A DNA stretch of 64,000 bases from Dawidia cretensis (lineage in GTDB: Bacteria; Bacteroidota; Bacteroidia; Cytophagales; Cyclobacteriaceae): contig NZ_JAHESE010000009.1 of NCBI RefSeq assembly GCF_018598175.1, positions 122,768 to 186,767 on the forward strand, given 5' to 3'. The notes under the pieces are model-generated. The model worked only from the letters and a program-made list of their open reading frames with translations, ran no database searches and was not told the DNA's origin. Each line of letters opens with the position of its first letter. Within the stretch, counting starts at the first letter, position 1. A program made the translations under genes and the position numbers. Positions 24,188 to 33,308 of this stretch are shown one piece after another.

Positions 24188-26143
24188 ATGAATCTCATCA
24201 AAATCCCATTGTTCTTCTGCTGCCTGCTGGCAGCGACGTTGGCGGCATTTGCCCAGCAATCTTCGCCGTACGATCAGCACCAGGCCTTTGCGCCTTTTTT
24301 CTACCCCAGCTATGGTGATAAAGTGCGTGCGGCCGACGGCACGCCCGGCCCCGAATACTGGCAGAACCGCGCCGATTATAAAATAGACGCCACGCTGAAC
24401 GATGCCATTCACAGCATTACGGGCAGTGTAACGATTACGTATACCAACAACAGCCCGCAGGCGCTGTCGTTTGTGTGGCTGCAACTGGACCAAAACATCT
24501 ACAACCCCAAGTCGCGGGGTGTAGCGACTACCGCGATAAGCGGCGGCCGTTGGGCTAACCGCAACTTTGACGGTGGCTATACGCTGCAGGCTGTGAAAGT
24601 AGAGCAGGATGGCAAAGAGACGGAAGCCAATTATACCGTAGAGGATACACGCATGCAGATCAAGCTGGCCAGGCCCATCAAGGCGCAGGGCGGCAAACAG
24701 GTCTTTAAGATCAACTTCTCGTTCTCCATTCCGGAATATGGCACCGACCGCATGGGCCGCCTGCAGACACAGAACGGCTGGATCTATGAGATCGCACAGT
24801 GGTATCCGCGTATGTGTGTTTACGACAACGTAAATGGTTGGAACACGCTGCCCTACCTGGGCCAGGGCGAGTTCTACCTGGAGTATGGCGACATTACCTA
24901 TAACATCGACGCACCGGTGGGTCACATTGTGGTAGGCTCGGGTGAGCTGCTGAACCCCAAGGAAGTTTTGACCGCCGAACAGCTGAAACGTTGGGCACAA
25001 GCCCAGGGCAGCGACAAGACCGTCGCGTTGCGCACCGCCGCCGAAGTAACGGACCCGGCTACACGCCCCAGTGGCAAGACCCGCCTGACCTGGAAGTTTA
25101 AGTGCTCCACCACCCGCGACGTAGCATGGGCAGCTTCGAAGTCTTTTGTATGGGATGCTGCCCGCATCAACCTGCCGCAAGGCAAGAAGGCGCTGGCCAT
25201 GTCGGTATACCCTGTAGAGAGTGCACAAGACACTGCCTGGAACCGCTCAACGGAATATGTGAAGCATTCCATCGAATTTTACTCGAAGTATCTTTACCCG
25301 TATACCTACCCGGTTGCCGTGAACGTAGCCGGAGTTGTGGGCGGTATGGAGTATCCGGGCATCGTGTTCTGCGGGGCCCGCGCTGTAAAAGGACAGCTCT
25401 GGGGCGTGACCTCGCACGAGTTTGGCCATAACTGGTTCCCGATGATTGTCGGCAGCAACGAGCGCAAGTTTGCATGGATGGATGAAGGCTTCAACACCTA
25501 TATCAATACGCTGGCGGACGAGCAGTTTAACAACGGTGAGTACAGACGGAATGTTTTCCCGATGCAGTTCCAGACCAACTATGTGTTTCACGACAGCATG
25601 GAAACGATCCTGAATATACCGGACGTGGTAGCGGGTCGCAACCTGGGCGGCGTGGCGTACCTCAAGCCGGGTCTCGGTCTGACGCTGTTGCGCACGCAGG
25701 TATTGGGCTCGGAGCGTTTTGATAGCGCGATGCGTTATTATACGCACCAGTGGGCATTCAAACATCCTACCCCCTGGGACTTCTTCCACTGCATTGAGAA
25801 CTACACCGGCGAAACACTGGATTGGTTCTGGCGTGGATGGTATATGTATGACTGGAAGATCGACCAGGCAGTGACCCGCGTGGAGTATGTGGACAACGAC
25901 CCGGCAAAAGGGGCGATCATTACTATCGCAAACCAACAGAAGATGCCAATGCCGGTGACAGCAGAGATCGTGGAGAGCAATGGTAAGACCAGTCAGGTGA
26001 AACTGCCCGTGGAAATTTGGCAGCATGGAAGTATATGGAAGTTCGTCCACAAATCCACAAGCAAGTTGACAAGCGTAACGTTGGATCCGGCGGTGAAGAT
26101 GCCGGATGTGAATCGGAAGAATAATCAGTGGAAAGGACAGTAG
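24188..26143 (+). CDS. M1 family zinc metallopeptidase (aminopeptidase N-like), exported
   Basis: 651 residues from the ATG at 24188, which begins a signal peptide ending at AAFAQ (mature N-terminal Gln); a GTG 54 bases upstream was rejected. The N-terminal saddle domain is followed by the substrate motif GGMEYPG, equivalent to GAMEN. The zinc site HEFGHNW is at 410-414, with the third ligand Glu433 exactly 18 residues on. All catalytic residues are present. Bacteroidota proteins of this subfamily lack the long ERAP-like C-terminal domain, as here. It should trim peptides in the periplasm or on the surface. A 12-bp terminator hairpin follows. Confidence 0.92.
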   Translation: MNLIKIPLFFCCLLAATLAAFAQQSSPYDQHQAFAPFFYPSYGDKVRAADGTPGPEYWQNRADYKIDATLNDAIHSITGSVTITYTNNSPQALSFVWLQLDQNIYNPKSRGVATTAISGGRWANRNFDGGYTLQAVKVEQDGKETEANYTVEDTRMQIKLARPIKAQGGKQVFKINFSFSIPEYGTDRMGRLQTQNGWIYEIAQWYPRMCVYDNVNGWNTLPYLGQGEFYLEYGDITYNIDAPVGHIVVGSGELLNPKEVLTAEQLKRWAQAQGSDKTVALRTAAEVTDPATRPSGKTRLTWKFKCSTTRDVAWAASKSFVWDAARINLPQGKKALAMSVYPVESAQDTAWNRSTEYVKHSIEFYSKYLYPYTYPVAVNVAGVVGGMEYPGIVFCGARAVKGQLWGVTSHEFGHNWFPMIVGSNERKFAWMDEGFNTYINTLADEQFNNGEYRRNVFPMQFQTNYVFHDSMETILNIPDVVAGRNLGGVAYLKPGLGLTLLRTQVLGSERFDSAMRYYTHQWAFKHPTPWDFFHCIENYTGETLDWFWRGWYMYDWKIDQAVTRVEYVDNDPAKGAIITIANQQKMPMPVTAEIVESNGKTSQVKLPVEIWQHGSIWKFVHKSTSKLTSVTLDPAVKMPDVNRKNNQWKGQ

Positions 26144-26153
26144 GCAGATAATG

Positions 26154-26191
26154 AAAGCACCCATGCTGCTATAGGGCAACATGGGTGCTTT
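26154..26191. terminator. Bidirectional terminator hairpin between convergent genes
   Basis: AAAGCACCCATG (26154-26165) and CATGGGTGCTTT (26180-26191) pair perfectly over 12 bp around a 14-base loop. A-run and T-run ends are built into the stem, so it can serve both strands. Confidence 0.75.
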
Positions 26192-26215
26192 GCGGTGTGC
26201 TCTTGTGTGTACCCG

Positions 26216-26689
26216 TTATTTTTTAGGCTGCGGTTTCGCGTTGGGTTGCGGGCTGGTATTGGGGTTCGCGCTGGGTTGTTGTTGAGGTTGCGTCGATGGC
26301 GTTGTGCGTTGAGACTCGGGGGTCGGGCTCTGCATCTGTGAGCCTGCAGGCGGGTCTATTTTTGTGCCGCTCTTATCGAAATAGAAGCTACGGGTGTCAG
26401 CACCTTCGCCCATGCGCAGCATGTAGCCGTTGTCTGTACGGTTGCGATACAGCATGCCGTTTTCCCAGCCGCTATAATCGTTACCTTTCAGCGTCGAGCG
26501 GAGTGAAGACGGTGCTTCGTTTGCGCGAATCTGCATGTAATCACGCTGGTTGTACTGATTGCCAGGCTGCGTGGGTGGATTGTAGGTTGGATCTGTTTGT
26601 TTAACACGTGTGGTATCTGTCACCTGTGCTTGTGCCGAAGCCAGGCCCAGGGCCGCCACAGCAACGAATGTAATCATGAAAGTTTTCAT
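26216..26689 (-). CDS. Exported hypothetical protein with Pro/Gln-rich tail
   Basis: 157 residues. A clear signal peptide ends at ASAQAQ (Gln after cleavage). The central part, about 45-110, contains MQIRANEAPSSLRSTLKGNDYSGWENGMLYRNRTDNGYMLRMGEG, a pattern seen in small Bacteroidota periplasmic proteins that resemble PepSY-like folds, though I cannot assign the family. The last 45 residues are low-complexity Pro/Gln/Ser/Thr (SQRTTPSTQPQQQPSANP). Probably a periplasmic or envelope protein of unknown function. It converges with the M1 peptidase gene and is a single-gene unit. Confidence 0.65.
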   Translation of the reverse strand: MKTFMITFVAVAALGLASAQAQVTDTTRVKQTDPTYNPPTQPGNQYNQRDYMQIRANEAPSSLRSTLKGNDYSGWENGMLYRNRTDNGYMLRMGEGADTRSFYFDKSGTKIDPPAGSQMQSPTPESQRTTPSTQPQQQPSANPNTSPQPNAKPQPKK

Positions 26690-27029
26690 AGCATCTTTTT
26701 TTGAGTAGAAGAGATATTGTTGTTATTACTGCTGGTAAGTGTAACAAAAGCATGCCACTACCCGCCAGCCATACCGCTTTCCCCACCCGCCGGATGAGCC
26801 GGCATTTTTCCCCTAACTGACCGCTATCTTCCACACCTATCATGTTCCACAGTATAATGTGTCGTTCGATTGCATCCACCGTCTCGACGAGTGTTGGCTG
26901 TTTTCGTTCAGATGTATGAAAAGCGGACCAATTGACGGAACTCCTCCGCGAGAAAACGGTTATCTTATTTAGAAAATAACTGGAATCATTTTTCAGTTAA
27001 GTAATTATCACCATCAGAAAAAACAGCGC
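26690..27029. other. 340-base divergent intergenic region with a terminator-like hairpin
   Basis: No convincing gene. It holds the promoters for the two divergent genes, neither with a clean -33/-7 match, and a plus-strand hairpin GCCGG-ATGAG-CCGGC followed by ATTTTT (26789-26809). Confidence 0.5.
26789..26809 (+). terminator. Terminator-like hairpin with no gene upstream
   Basis: A five-base-pair GC stem (26789-26793 with 26799-26803), five-base loop and T5. It is oriented to the plus strand, but the nearest plus gene upstream already has its own terminator. It could end a small RNA or a stalled leader transcript. Confidence 0.35.
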
Positions 27030-29537
27030 ATGAGAAGTATTGTATTGCTAGTGGTCGCCGTCTGCTGTCTTGATCTGTGTCCGCAGACCTACGCACAGGA
27101 TACCACCCAAACGCCTCCTCCCACATTGACGCCCACGTCGCTGCCGTCACCCAGGGTTCTACAGGATACATCCAAGCGCGACTCGCTGGAGCAGCTTACG
27201 TCTGCGTCAGTACCGGCGGGTAACTCGCAGTCGATGGCACCGCGTAGCTCAAGTTATTACAGCATTGTCAAGCCAGGTACCATTACCCGCAAAGGGCTTT
27301 TCAGCGTGCATAAGCTAGAGGACAAATATTATTTTGAAATACCCGATAGTCTGCTGGGTCGGGACTTGCTGATCGTAAGCCGTATTGCGCAAGGTGCTGC
27401 GGGCATTCGCCCGGAATATATCGGCTATGCGGGCGACCAGATCAACTCGCTTATTATACGTTTCGAGAAAGGTCCTAATCATAAGTTATTTCTGCGCCGC
27501 ATTACCTATGAAGACAACGCCGGCGATAGCAGCACGTCGATGTACACTGCTGTGGTCCGCTCAAATCTGCAACCGCTGACAGCGGCGTTTGGTATCGGTG
27601 CGTATGCACCCGGTGGCAAGGGCAGCCTGATCGATGTCACCGAGTACCTGAACGGCAGCAACGATATTTTCTTTTTTAACGCTGCTTCCCGACGGACGAT
27701 GAAGATCGGCGACGTGCTTTCGAATATGTCCTATATCAAGTCGGTAAATGCTTTCCCGATGAACGTCGAGATCCGTACGATCAAGACGTATAGTCAATCT
27801 TCCGGCGATGCCACCTTTACGCTCGAGCTCAATACTTCCATCGTACTGCTGCCGAAGAAGCCCATGCGCAAGCGCTTTGCGGATAAACGCGTTGGTTATT
27901 TTACAGAGCGTTATACCGATTACGACGCCAACCCACAAGGTGTCAAGGTGGTGAACTACATTAAGCGTTGGCGTTTAGAACCCAAGCCCGAGGATGTAGA
28001 GCGATACGAACGCGGCGAGCTCGTGGAACCACAAAAGCCGATTATATACTACATCGACCCGGCCACGCCGAAGAAGTGGGTGCCTTACCTGATCCAGGGT
28101 GTGGAAGACTGGCAGGCCGCTTTTGAGCGGGCGGGATTTAAGAATGCGATCCAGGCGAAAGAGGCACCGAGTGCAGAAGCTAATCCAAATTGGAGTCTCC
28201 AGGACGCACGGCATTCGGCCATTGTCTATAAACCTTCATCGTTTGCCAACGCGGCAGGACCGATCATTACCGACCCGCGCAGTGGTGAGATCCTGGAAAG
28301 CCACATCAACTGGTATCACAACCTGATGTCTATTCTGCACGACTGGTATATGATACAATGCGGCACGACCGACAAGCGCGCGCAGAAGATGAACTTTGAC
28401 GATGCGCTGATGGGGCAACTGATTCGCTCGGTTGCCTCGCACGAAGTGGGCCACTCGTTGGGACTTACCCACAACTTCGGCGCCAGCTCTACCGTACCGG
28501 TGGCCAGGCTGCGCGACCGGAAGTGGTTGGAAGTAAATGGCCATACCCCCTCCATCATGGACTATTCGCGTTTTAACTATGTAGCGCAGCCCGAAGACAG
28601 CGTGACGGAAGCGGGCCTCATTGCCCGCATTGGCGAGTATGACCACTGGGCGATTGAATATGGCTATCGACTCTTTCCCGACATCTCTACATCCGAACGG
28701 GAAATTCCTTTTCTCAACGGCCGGATCATTGAACAGATGAAGCAGCCCCAGATGTGGTTTGCGTCGGAATTTTCTACGGACGACCCGCGGGTGCAGACCG
28801 AAGATCTTGGGGACAATGCTATGCAAGCCGGCGACCTTGGCATTAAGAATCTCAAGCGGATCGTGCCCCGGCTGGTGGCGTGGACCTATCAGCCGAACGA
28901 AGGGTATAAGAATCTGTCGCAGCTATACGGCGGCCTAACGGGGCAGTTTACATACTATATCAGCCACGTGCTGCGTTATGTCGGCGGCACGTACGAAACG
29001 ATCAAGTCGGCGGAGCAGATTGGTCCCATCTATCGTATTGTACCCGCCGCTGTGCAGCGCGACGCCATGGCTTTTCTCGGACGGCACGTGTTTACGCCCC
29101 CAACGTGGTTGCTTGACACGGCTATTCTGGCGCGTACGGGACAAAGCCCAACACAGATCATCACCACCAACCAGGAAATGGTACTCAACACGCTGCTGAG
29201 TCAGAATACACTGACCAAGCTTGCGGAATCAGAGGCACTCTACCCTACGCGGGCGTATACGCTGAATGAGTTCATGGACGACCTGGACCGCACGATGTGG
29301 ACGGAACTGGCAACCTTCTCTACGATCAGTCCGTACCGGCGTGCCTTGCAGCGCTACTACGTCGACAAGCTGGTCGAGCTCAGTAAGAACTCACGAGATA
29401 TATACGATGCCGACGTGGTGATCCGCAACAAAAAGAGCGAGGTCTTGATTCGTATCAAAAAAGCTTTGACACGCACCAAGGACGCCATGACGGTATATCA
29501 CCTGCGGTATCTGCAGGACCGGTTGGAAGCGAAATAA
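27030..29537 (+). CDS. Exported zinc-dependent metalloprotease (DUF5117/DUF4953 type)
   Basis: 835 residues. A signal peptide ends at TYAQ, then a Pro/Thr-rich linker. The N-terminal DUF5117-like domain has KPGTITRKGLFSVHKLEDKYYFEIPDSLLGRDLLIVSRIAQG. The protease centre is the metzincin motif HEVGHSLGLTH (471-481) followed by a Met-turn region MDYSRFNYVAQPED. The C-terminal domain (about 600-835) is the helical DUF4953 part. This large family is common in Bacteroidota and Gemmatimonadota, but the physiological substrates are poorly known. Zinc-binding His residues and the catalytic Glu are intact. Its stop is nine bases from that of the convergent PAS gene. Confidence 0.9.
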   Translation: MRSIVLLVVAVCCLDLCPQTYAQDTTQTPPPTLTPTSLPSPRVLQDTSKRDSLEQLTSASVPAGNSQSMAPRSSSYYSIVKPGTITRKGLFSVHKLEDKYYFEIPDSLLGRDLLIVSRIAQGAAGIRPEYIGYAGDQINSLIIRFEKGPNHKLFLRRITYEDNAGDSSTSMYTAVVRSNLQPLTAAFGIGAYAPGGKGSLIDVTEYLNGSNDIFFFNAASRRTMKIGDVLSNMSYIKSVNAFPMNVEIRTIKTYSQSSGDATFTLELNTSIVLLPKKPMRKRFADKRVGYFTERYTDYDANPQGVKVVNYIKRWRLEPKPEDVERYERGELVEPQKPIIYYIDPATPKKWVPYLIQGVEDWQAAFERAGFKNAIQAKEAPSAEANPNWSLQDARHSAIVYKPSSFANAAGPIITDPRSGEILESHINWYHNLMSILHDWYMIQCGTTDKRAQKMNFDDALMGQLIRSVASHEVGHSLGLTHNFGASSTVPVARLRDRKWLEVNGHTPSIMDYSRFNYVAQPEDSVTEAGLIARIGEYDHWAIEYGYRLFPDISTSEREIPFLNGRIIEQMKQPQMWFASEFSTDDPRVQTEDLGDNAMQAGDLGIKNLKRIVPRLVAWTYQPNEGYKNLSQLYGGLTGQFTYYISHVLRYVGGTYETIKSAEQIGPIYRIVPAAVQRDAMAFLGRHVFTPPTWLLDTAILARTGQSPTQIITTNQEMVLNTLLSQNTLTKLAESEALYPTRAYTLNEFMDDLDRTMWTELATFSTISPYRRALQRYYVDKLVELSKNSRDIYDADVVIRNKKSEVLIRIKKALTRTKDAMTVYHLRYLQDRLEAK

Positions 29538-29546
29538 CATTTCCCT

Positions 29547-30038
29547 TTATTCGACCGGCAGCGGTACTTCGCGTTCGAACGCGATGAAATGTGTAACGAT
29601 GTTTTTAGATGTGCTGACGGGCAGGATGTCTACTTCGCAGAGGTACTCGGTACCGTCTTTGCGGTAGTTCATCAGAGCGGCGCGTATGGGTTTCCGTTCG
29701 GCTACGGCCTGCCGGATGGCAGCGCGGGTTGCGGTACTGGTGTTGCGCCCTTGTAAGAAGGAGGGACGTTTGTTTTTGGCGAAGGTGGGCGTGTAGCCGG
29801 TCATGGATAAGAAGCCCGGACTGGCCCAATGGATGCGCTGTTGCAGATCGGTCACGACAATGGCCTCGTACGGTTTTTTTATAAGATGAGGGATGTCGAT
29901 CGTCCAGTCAAACCTGGTAGCCAGCGTTGTCAGCATGCGGATCTCCTGGTTTGTATAAAGCTTTTGCATGCCCTGCGCTGCAATATCCCAGCAAAGCAGG
30001 GGAAACATCTTGGGTAGCTGTTTCTTTTTTCGCTTCAT
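29547..30038 (-). CDS. PAS-domain protein, LOV-like without the photoactive cysteine
   Basis: 163 residues from the ATG at 30038 (a GTG lies one codon upstream). A basic N-terminus (KRKKKQ) leads to one PAS domain at about 52-158: DLQQRIHWASPGFLSMTGYTP, then KNKRPSFLQG (FLQG at 94-97), then IRAALMNYRKDGTEYLCEVDILPVS. The FLQG segment is the LOV signature, but the position of the flavin-adduct Cys (as in NCRFLQG) holds Pro92, so LOV photochemistry is not expected. No kinase, cyclase or HTH domain is attached. It may act as a stand-alone redox or ligand sensor that binds another signalling protein. Confidence 0.8.
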   Translation of the reverse strand: MKRKKKQLPKMFPLLCWDIAAQGMQKLYTNQEIRMLTTLATRFDWTIDIPHLIKKPYEAIVVTDLQQRIHWASPGFLSMTGYTPTFAKNKRPSFLQGRNTSTATRAAIRQAVAERKPIRAALMNYRKDGTEYLCEVDILPVSTSKNIVTHFIAFEREVPLPVE

Positions 30039-30063
30039 CACCTTGTACCGTGACTGTTGTGGC

Positions 30064-30336
30064 TTAGTTGTCAGCCTTATAAAACATGCCCACTATTTTC
30101 CTGAGCTTTCTTCTAAACTGCCCTGCATGATACTCTTTTTTTAACTCTTCCATGCATGCGGCACACAGACAATCCGTATACTCCTGACGGAAGTAGGCCA
30201 GCTCTTCGTCATTTACGTTTACGGCACTGCATTGGCAAAGCAGGATCGATCCCACTTTACACTCAAACGTTGTCCGGCATCGCGGACAGGATTTTGGCTC
30301 ATGTTTTACTGCCTCCTGCATTGGTTGGGCAAACAT
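30064..30336 (-). CDS. Cysteine-rich CWC family protein
   Basis: 90 residues with eight cysteines (17, 20, 26, 34, 36, 56, 58, 61): SCPRC, FEC, LLCQCSAV, DCLCAAC. This arrangement matches the small Cysteine_rich_CWC family (PF14375), presumed metal-binding. There is no signal peptide, so it is probably cytosolic. The basic C-terminus (RRKLRKIV) could contact nucleic acid, which is speculative. It follows the PAS gene on the same strand after a 25-base gap. A Met at codon 6 is an alternative start. Function unknown. Confidence 0.82.
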   Translation of the reverse strand: MFAQPMQEAVKHEPKSCPRCRTTFECKVGSILLCQCSAVNVNDEELAYFRQEYTDCLCAACMEELKKEYHAGQFRRKLRKIVGMFYKADN

Positions 30337-30434
30337 ACAGAATTACCTGGAGCCATTACAAAAAGACTCGCCAGCCACCCCTGCCGGGCGTTACACAGCA
30401 GGGAATCATGCGCTATAGACCACGGACTTTTCTG

Positions 30435-30442
30435 TATCTTTG
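30435..30442 (+). promoter_or_regulatory. -7 element TATCTTTG
   Basis: Exact TANNTTTG match 18 bases before the ATG at 30460. The leader would be about 12 bases, too short for a Shine-Dalgarno, which is common in Bacteroidota. No clear -33 box. Confidence 0.5.
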
Positions 30443-30459
30443 GACACTTTTTTTGTATC

Positions 30460-30894
30460 ATGAGCCTTCGATTTGCAGCCTTAGTCTTTACCTTCTCGTT
30501 CTTCACTTTTTCATCTTCCGCCCAGATTGCCCGCGACTTTATGGCAGGTGGCGCCGTTGACCTGATCAAAACCGACAACAACAAGTTTTTGGAGAAGACC
30601 CAGGTGAGCCTGGAGTGTAATTACTTTGTGACGCAGCAGTTTACAGGCTCGGCGGGGTTTGAGATCTGGACGAACCAGGGGGTGAGCTTTGCTGTAGGGG
30701 GCCGTTGGTTTCCGGTGGAGGAAGCGTTTGTACGGTTTCGGGGGCTCATTGGCGAGAACGACCTGTCGCTGGGCGCCGGGTGGGCCAAGCCCATTAACGA
30801 CCGGGTGAAGTTCGAAGCCATGGGAGACTTCTATTTTCAGGGCGACTTCGCGATTCGCGCCGGCATTCAGTACATCATACGTCGGCGGAGTTAG
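30460..30894 (+). CDS. Small outer-membrane beta-barrel-like protein
   Basis: 144 residues from the ATG at 30460, which begins a signal peptide ending at SSSAQ; upstream in-frame starts lack signal-peptide support. The mature protein alternates hydrophobic and polar residues in short strands (VSLECNYFVTQQFTGSAGFEIWTNQGVSFAVGGRWFP; VKFEAMGDFYFQGDFAIRAGIQYIIR), as in six- to eight-stranded outer-membrane barrels. The last residue is not the usual Phe. It precedes a TonB receptor by 29 bases. Ligand and role are unknown. Confidence 0.65.
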   Translation: MSLRFAALVFTFSFFTFSSSAQIARDFMAGGAVDLIKTDNNKFLEKTQVSLECNYFVTQQFTGSAGFEIWTNQGVSFAVGGRWFPVEEAFVRFRGLIGENDLSLGAGWAKPINDRVKFEAMGDFYFQGDFAIRAGIQYIIRRRS

Positions 30895-30923
30895 TACCCA
30901 TTGCGGGGAAACCGTTAACTTTA

Positions 30924-33305
30924 ATGTCACTATTAGCATCTTATACAATCTTGAACCGAACGTTTCTTTTGCTGCTCTTTTTACTCGCCACGCCGGCCGT
31001 ACGCGCGCAGACTACGTCTGCCCGCCTGAGCGGATTTGTCTATGACGAGGCGGGCAGCCCCCTGCCCGGCGCCTCGGTGCGGATATACCAGTTGGGCAAG
31101 GCTACCACCGCGGGAGAACGCGGGCAATACGAGCTTGACGTCCCTGCCGGTACTTACTACGTTGCGTTCTCTTTTGTCGGCTACGACCGCGACTCGGTGC
31201 AACTGAACGTTACCCACTTGCATACTTATACCATGCGCCTGAGAGCCGCCGCAACGACGATGGAGGCGGTAACGGTATCGGCCCGGCCCGGCGACGAACA
31301 GGTGACGCAAACGGAAACAGGTCTTGTCACACTGCAAAAGAAAGACCTTGCAAACCTACCCTATTTACTCGGCGAGCTTGACCCCATTCGCATCATTCAA
31401 CTGATGCCCGGTATACAAACGTCCGGCGAAGGGAGCACGGGTTTCTATGTACGCGGGGGTGCCGTAGACCAGAACCTGATGCAGCTCGACCACACGACGG
31501 TCTATAATCCAAGCCACCTGTTCGGTTTCTTCTCGATCTTCAACGGCGGCACGATCGAGAGCATCGATCTCTATAAGGGCGGCATCCCCTCCTACTACGG
31601 CGGGCGCCTGTCGTCTATTACCAATATCACGACACGCCAGGGCAGTACGGACAAGGTCAAGGGAGAAGGAAGCATCGGGCTCATCGCCACCGGTCTGCTG
31701 TTGGAGGGTCCCCTCGGGAAAAAGAAGAAGGCATCGTTTATGGTGGCGGCACGGCGTACCTATGTCGACTTCTTTGCCAGCGGCCTGCGCCGGTTGGGTG
31801 CGTTGAAGCAAGACATCAATTATTACTTCTACGACCTCAATGTAAACTTCGACTATTCACTCGGCCCCAGGGACCACCTGCGCCTACGCTCGTATACCGG
31901 GCAGGATGACTTCCGGTATAATACCAGCAGTACGTTCAAGAATACGATCGACTGGCGCAACACGACGGCCTCGCTCTCGTGGTTGCATACCTACAACGAC
32001 AATCTATATTCAGAGCTGATGGTCAACACGTCGCTTTACGACATGTCCTTCGGCGCTGCCATCACCACCTATGCGTTTAACATCAAGTCGGATATACGCG
32101 ATTGGGGGTTTACGTATCAGGTCAACCAGCAGCAGGAAAAACATACACTGGCGTGGGGGCTGACGTATACACACCATATGCTGCGCCCGAACAATATCTA
32201 CGCGTACAGCGAAGACGTGGAGCTGAGCATCAGCCCGCGTATTAAGCTGCAGGGGGAAGAGGCCGCGTTGTTTATCAACGACAAGATCAGGTTTTCCGAT
32301 AAGCTTGAAGTGAATGCCGGCCTGCGACTGTCGGGGTACCGGCAGTTGGGACCCTTTGACCGGTATGTGGAAGATGAGAATATGCAAGTACTCGACACCC
32401 TCCACTACGGCCGTGGCAAAACAATCAAGCAGTACGGCAACCTGGAACCCCGCCTGGCCCTGCGGTATAGCCTCTCTTCATCGTCGTCTGTTAAGCTCTC
32501 GTACGACAAGACGTACCAGTACTTACACCAGGCTCCCTTGTCGTCGGTATCGCTGCCGCTCGACATCTGGGTGCCCAGCTCCTCCACCATTCGGCCACAG
32601 TCAGCAGACCAGGTTTCGGCAGGATATTTCCGAAACTTTCGCGACAACATGTTCGAGACTTCGGTAGTGCTGTATTACAAAACCATGCGCCAGCAGTTGG
32701 AGTACCGCGAGGGGGTAATCATCGGCTATAGCAAGGGGTATAATTTCGACGACAACTTTGTGTTTGGCAAAGGGCTATCATACGGCAGCGAGCTCTCTAT
32801 AAAAAAGAACGGAGGCAAGCTGCACGGACAGATCTCGTATACGCTATCGCACACGACGCGCAAGTTTGACGCCCTGAACGAAGGCAAGTCTTTTACGGCC
32901 AAGTACGATCGGCTGCACGACCTGTCAGTACTCGCCAACTATGTCGTGAGCCCACGCTGGACAGTTTCCTGTGTCTTTGTTTACGGCACGGGCAACGCGC
33001 TGAACTTGCCGGTGGCGCGGTATATTGTCCAGGAGAACGTGGTGAACGAGTATGGCGAGCGTAACGCTTTCCGGATGCCCCCGTACCACCGCATGGACCT
33101 GGCGGCCACGTATACCGTGCACAAGTCCGATAAATTCGAGTCGAGCTGGATATTCTCGGTGTATAATGTTTATAACCGGAGAAACCCCTACTATATTTAT
33201 TTTGAGACGACCGGCAACCTGGACGACTATGAGCTGAGCACCAGCATCAAGCAGGTGTCGCTGTTCCCGATCATCCCGGCCGTTACATACCGTTTAAAGT
33301 TTTAG
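30924..33305 (+). CDS. TonB-dependent receptor with carboxypeptidase-like N-domain (DUF4249 partner)
   Basis: 793 residues. The signal peptide ends at AVRAQ. Next is a CarboxypepD-reg-like domain (RLSGFVYDEAGSPLPGASVRIYQLGKATTAGERGQYELDVPAGTYYVAFSFVGY), then a plug with TGFYVRGGAVDQNLMQLDHTTVYNPSHLFGFFSIFN and GGIPSYYGGRLSSITNI, then the barrel ending in VTYRLKF. The plug type with GFYVRGG and IQLMPGIQ is that of receptors paired with DUF4249 lipoproteins. The DUF4249 gene starts three bases after its stop. The ligand is unknown; partner pairs of this kind are thought to import ions or oligomers. The ATG abuts a TAACTTTA box, so the true promoter is uncertain. Confidence 0.92.
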   Translation: MSLLASYTILNRTFLLLLFLLATPAVRAQTTSARLSGFVYDEAGSPLPGASVRIYQLGKATTAGERGQYELDVPAGTYYVAFSFVGYDRDSVQLNVTHLHTYTMRLRAAATTMEAVTVSARPGDEQVTQTETGLVTLQKKDLANLPYLLGELDPIRIIQLMPGIQTSGEGSTGFYVRGGAVDQNLMQLDHTTVYNPSHLFGFFSIFNGGTIESIDLYKGGIPSYYGGRLSSITNITTRQGSTDKVKGEGSIGLIATGLLLEGPLGKKKKASFMVAARRTYVDFFASGLRRLGALKQDINYYFYDLNVNFDYSLGPRDHLRLRSYTGQDDFRYNTSSTFKNTIDWRNTTASLSWLHTYNDNLYSELMVNTSLYDMSFGAAITTYAFNIKSDIRDWGFTYQVNQQQEKHTLAWGLTYTHHMLRPNNIYAYSEDVELSISPRIKLQGEEAALFINDKIRFSDKLEVNAGLRLSGYRQLGPFDRYVEDENMQVLDTLHYGRGKTIKQYGNLEPRLALRYSLSSSSSVKLSYDKTYQYLHQAPLSSVSLPLDIWVPSSSTIRPQSADQVSAGYFRNFRDNMFETSVVLYYKTMRQQLEYREGVIIGYSKGYNFDDNFVFGKGLSYGSELSIKKNGGKLHGQISYTLSHTTRKFDALNEGKSFTAKYDRLHDLSVLANYVVSPRWTVSCVFVYGTGNALNLPVARYIVQENVVNEYGERNAFRMPPYHRMDLAATYTVHKSDKFESSWIFSVYNVYNRRNPYYIYFETTGNLDDYELSTSIKQVSLFPIIPAVTYRLKF

Positions 33306-33308
33306 TCT

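Noticed and set aside
24046-24318. Short plus-strand ORF before the M1 peptidase gene
   Set aside because: It overlaps the start and signal peptide of the M1 peptidase in another frame and has no support.
26601-26879. Minus-strand ORF upstream of the Pro/Gln-rich protein
   Set aside because: It overlaps that gene's signal peptide in another frame and covers the divergent promoter region.
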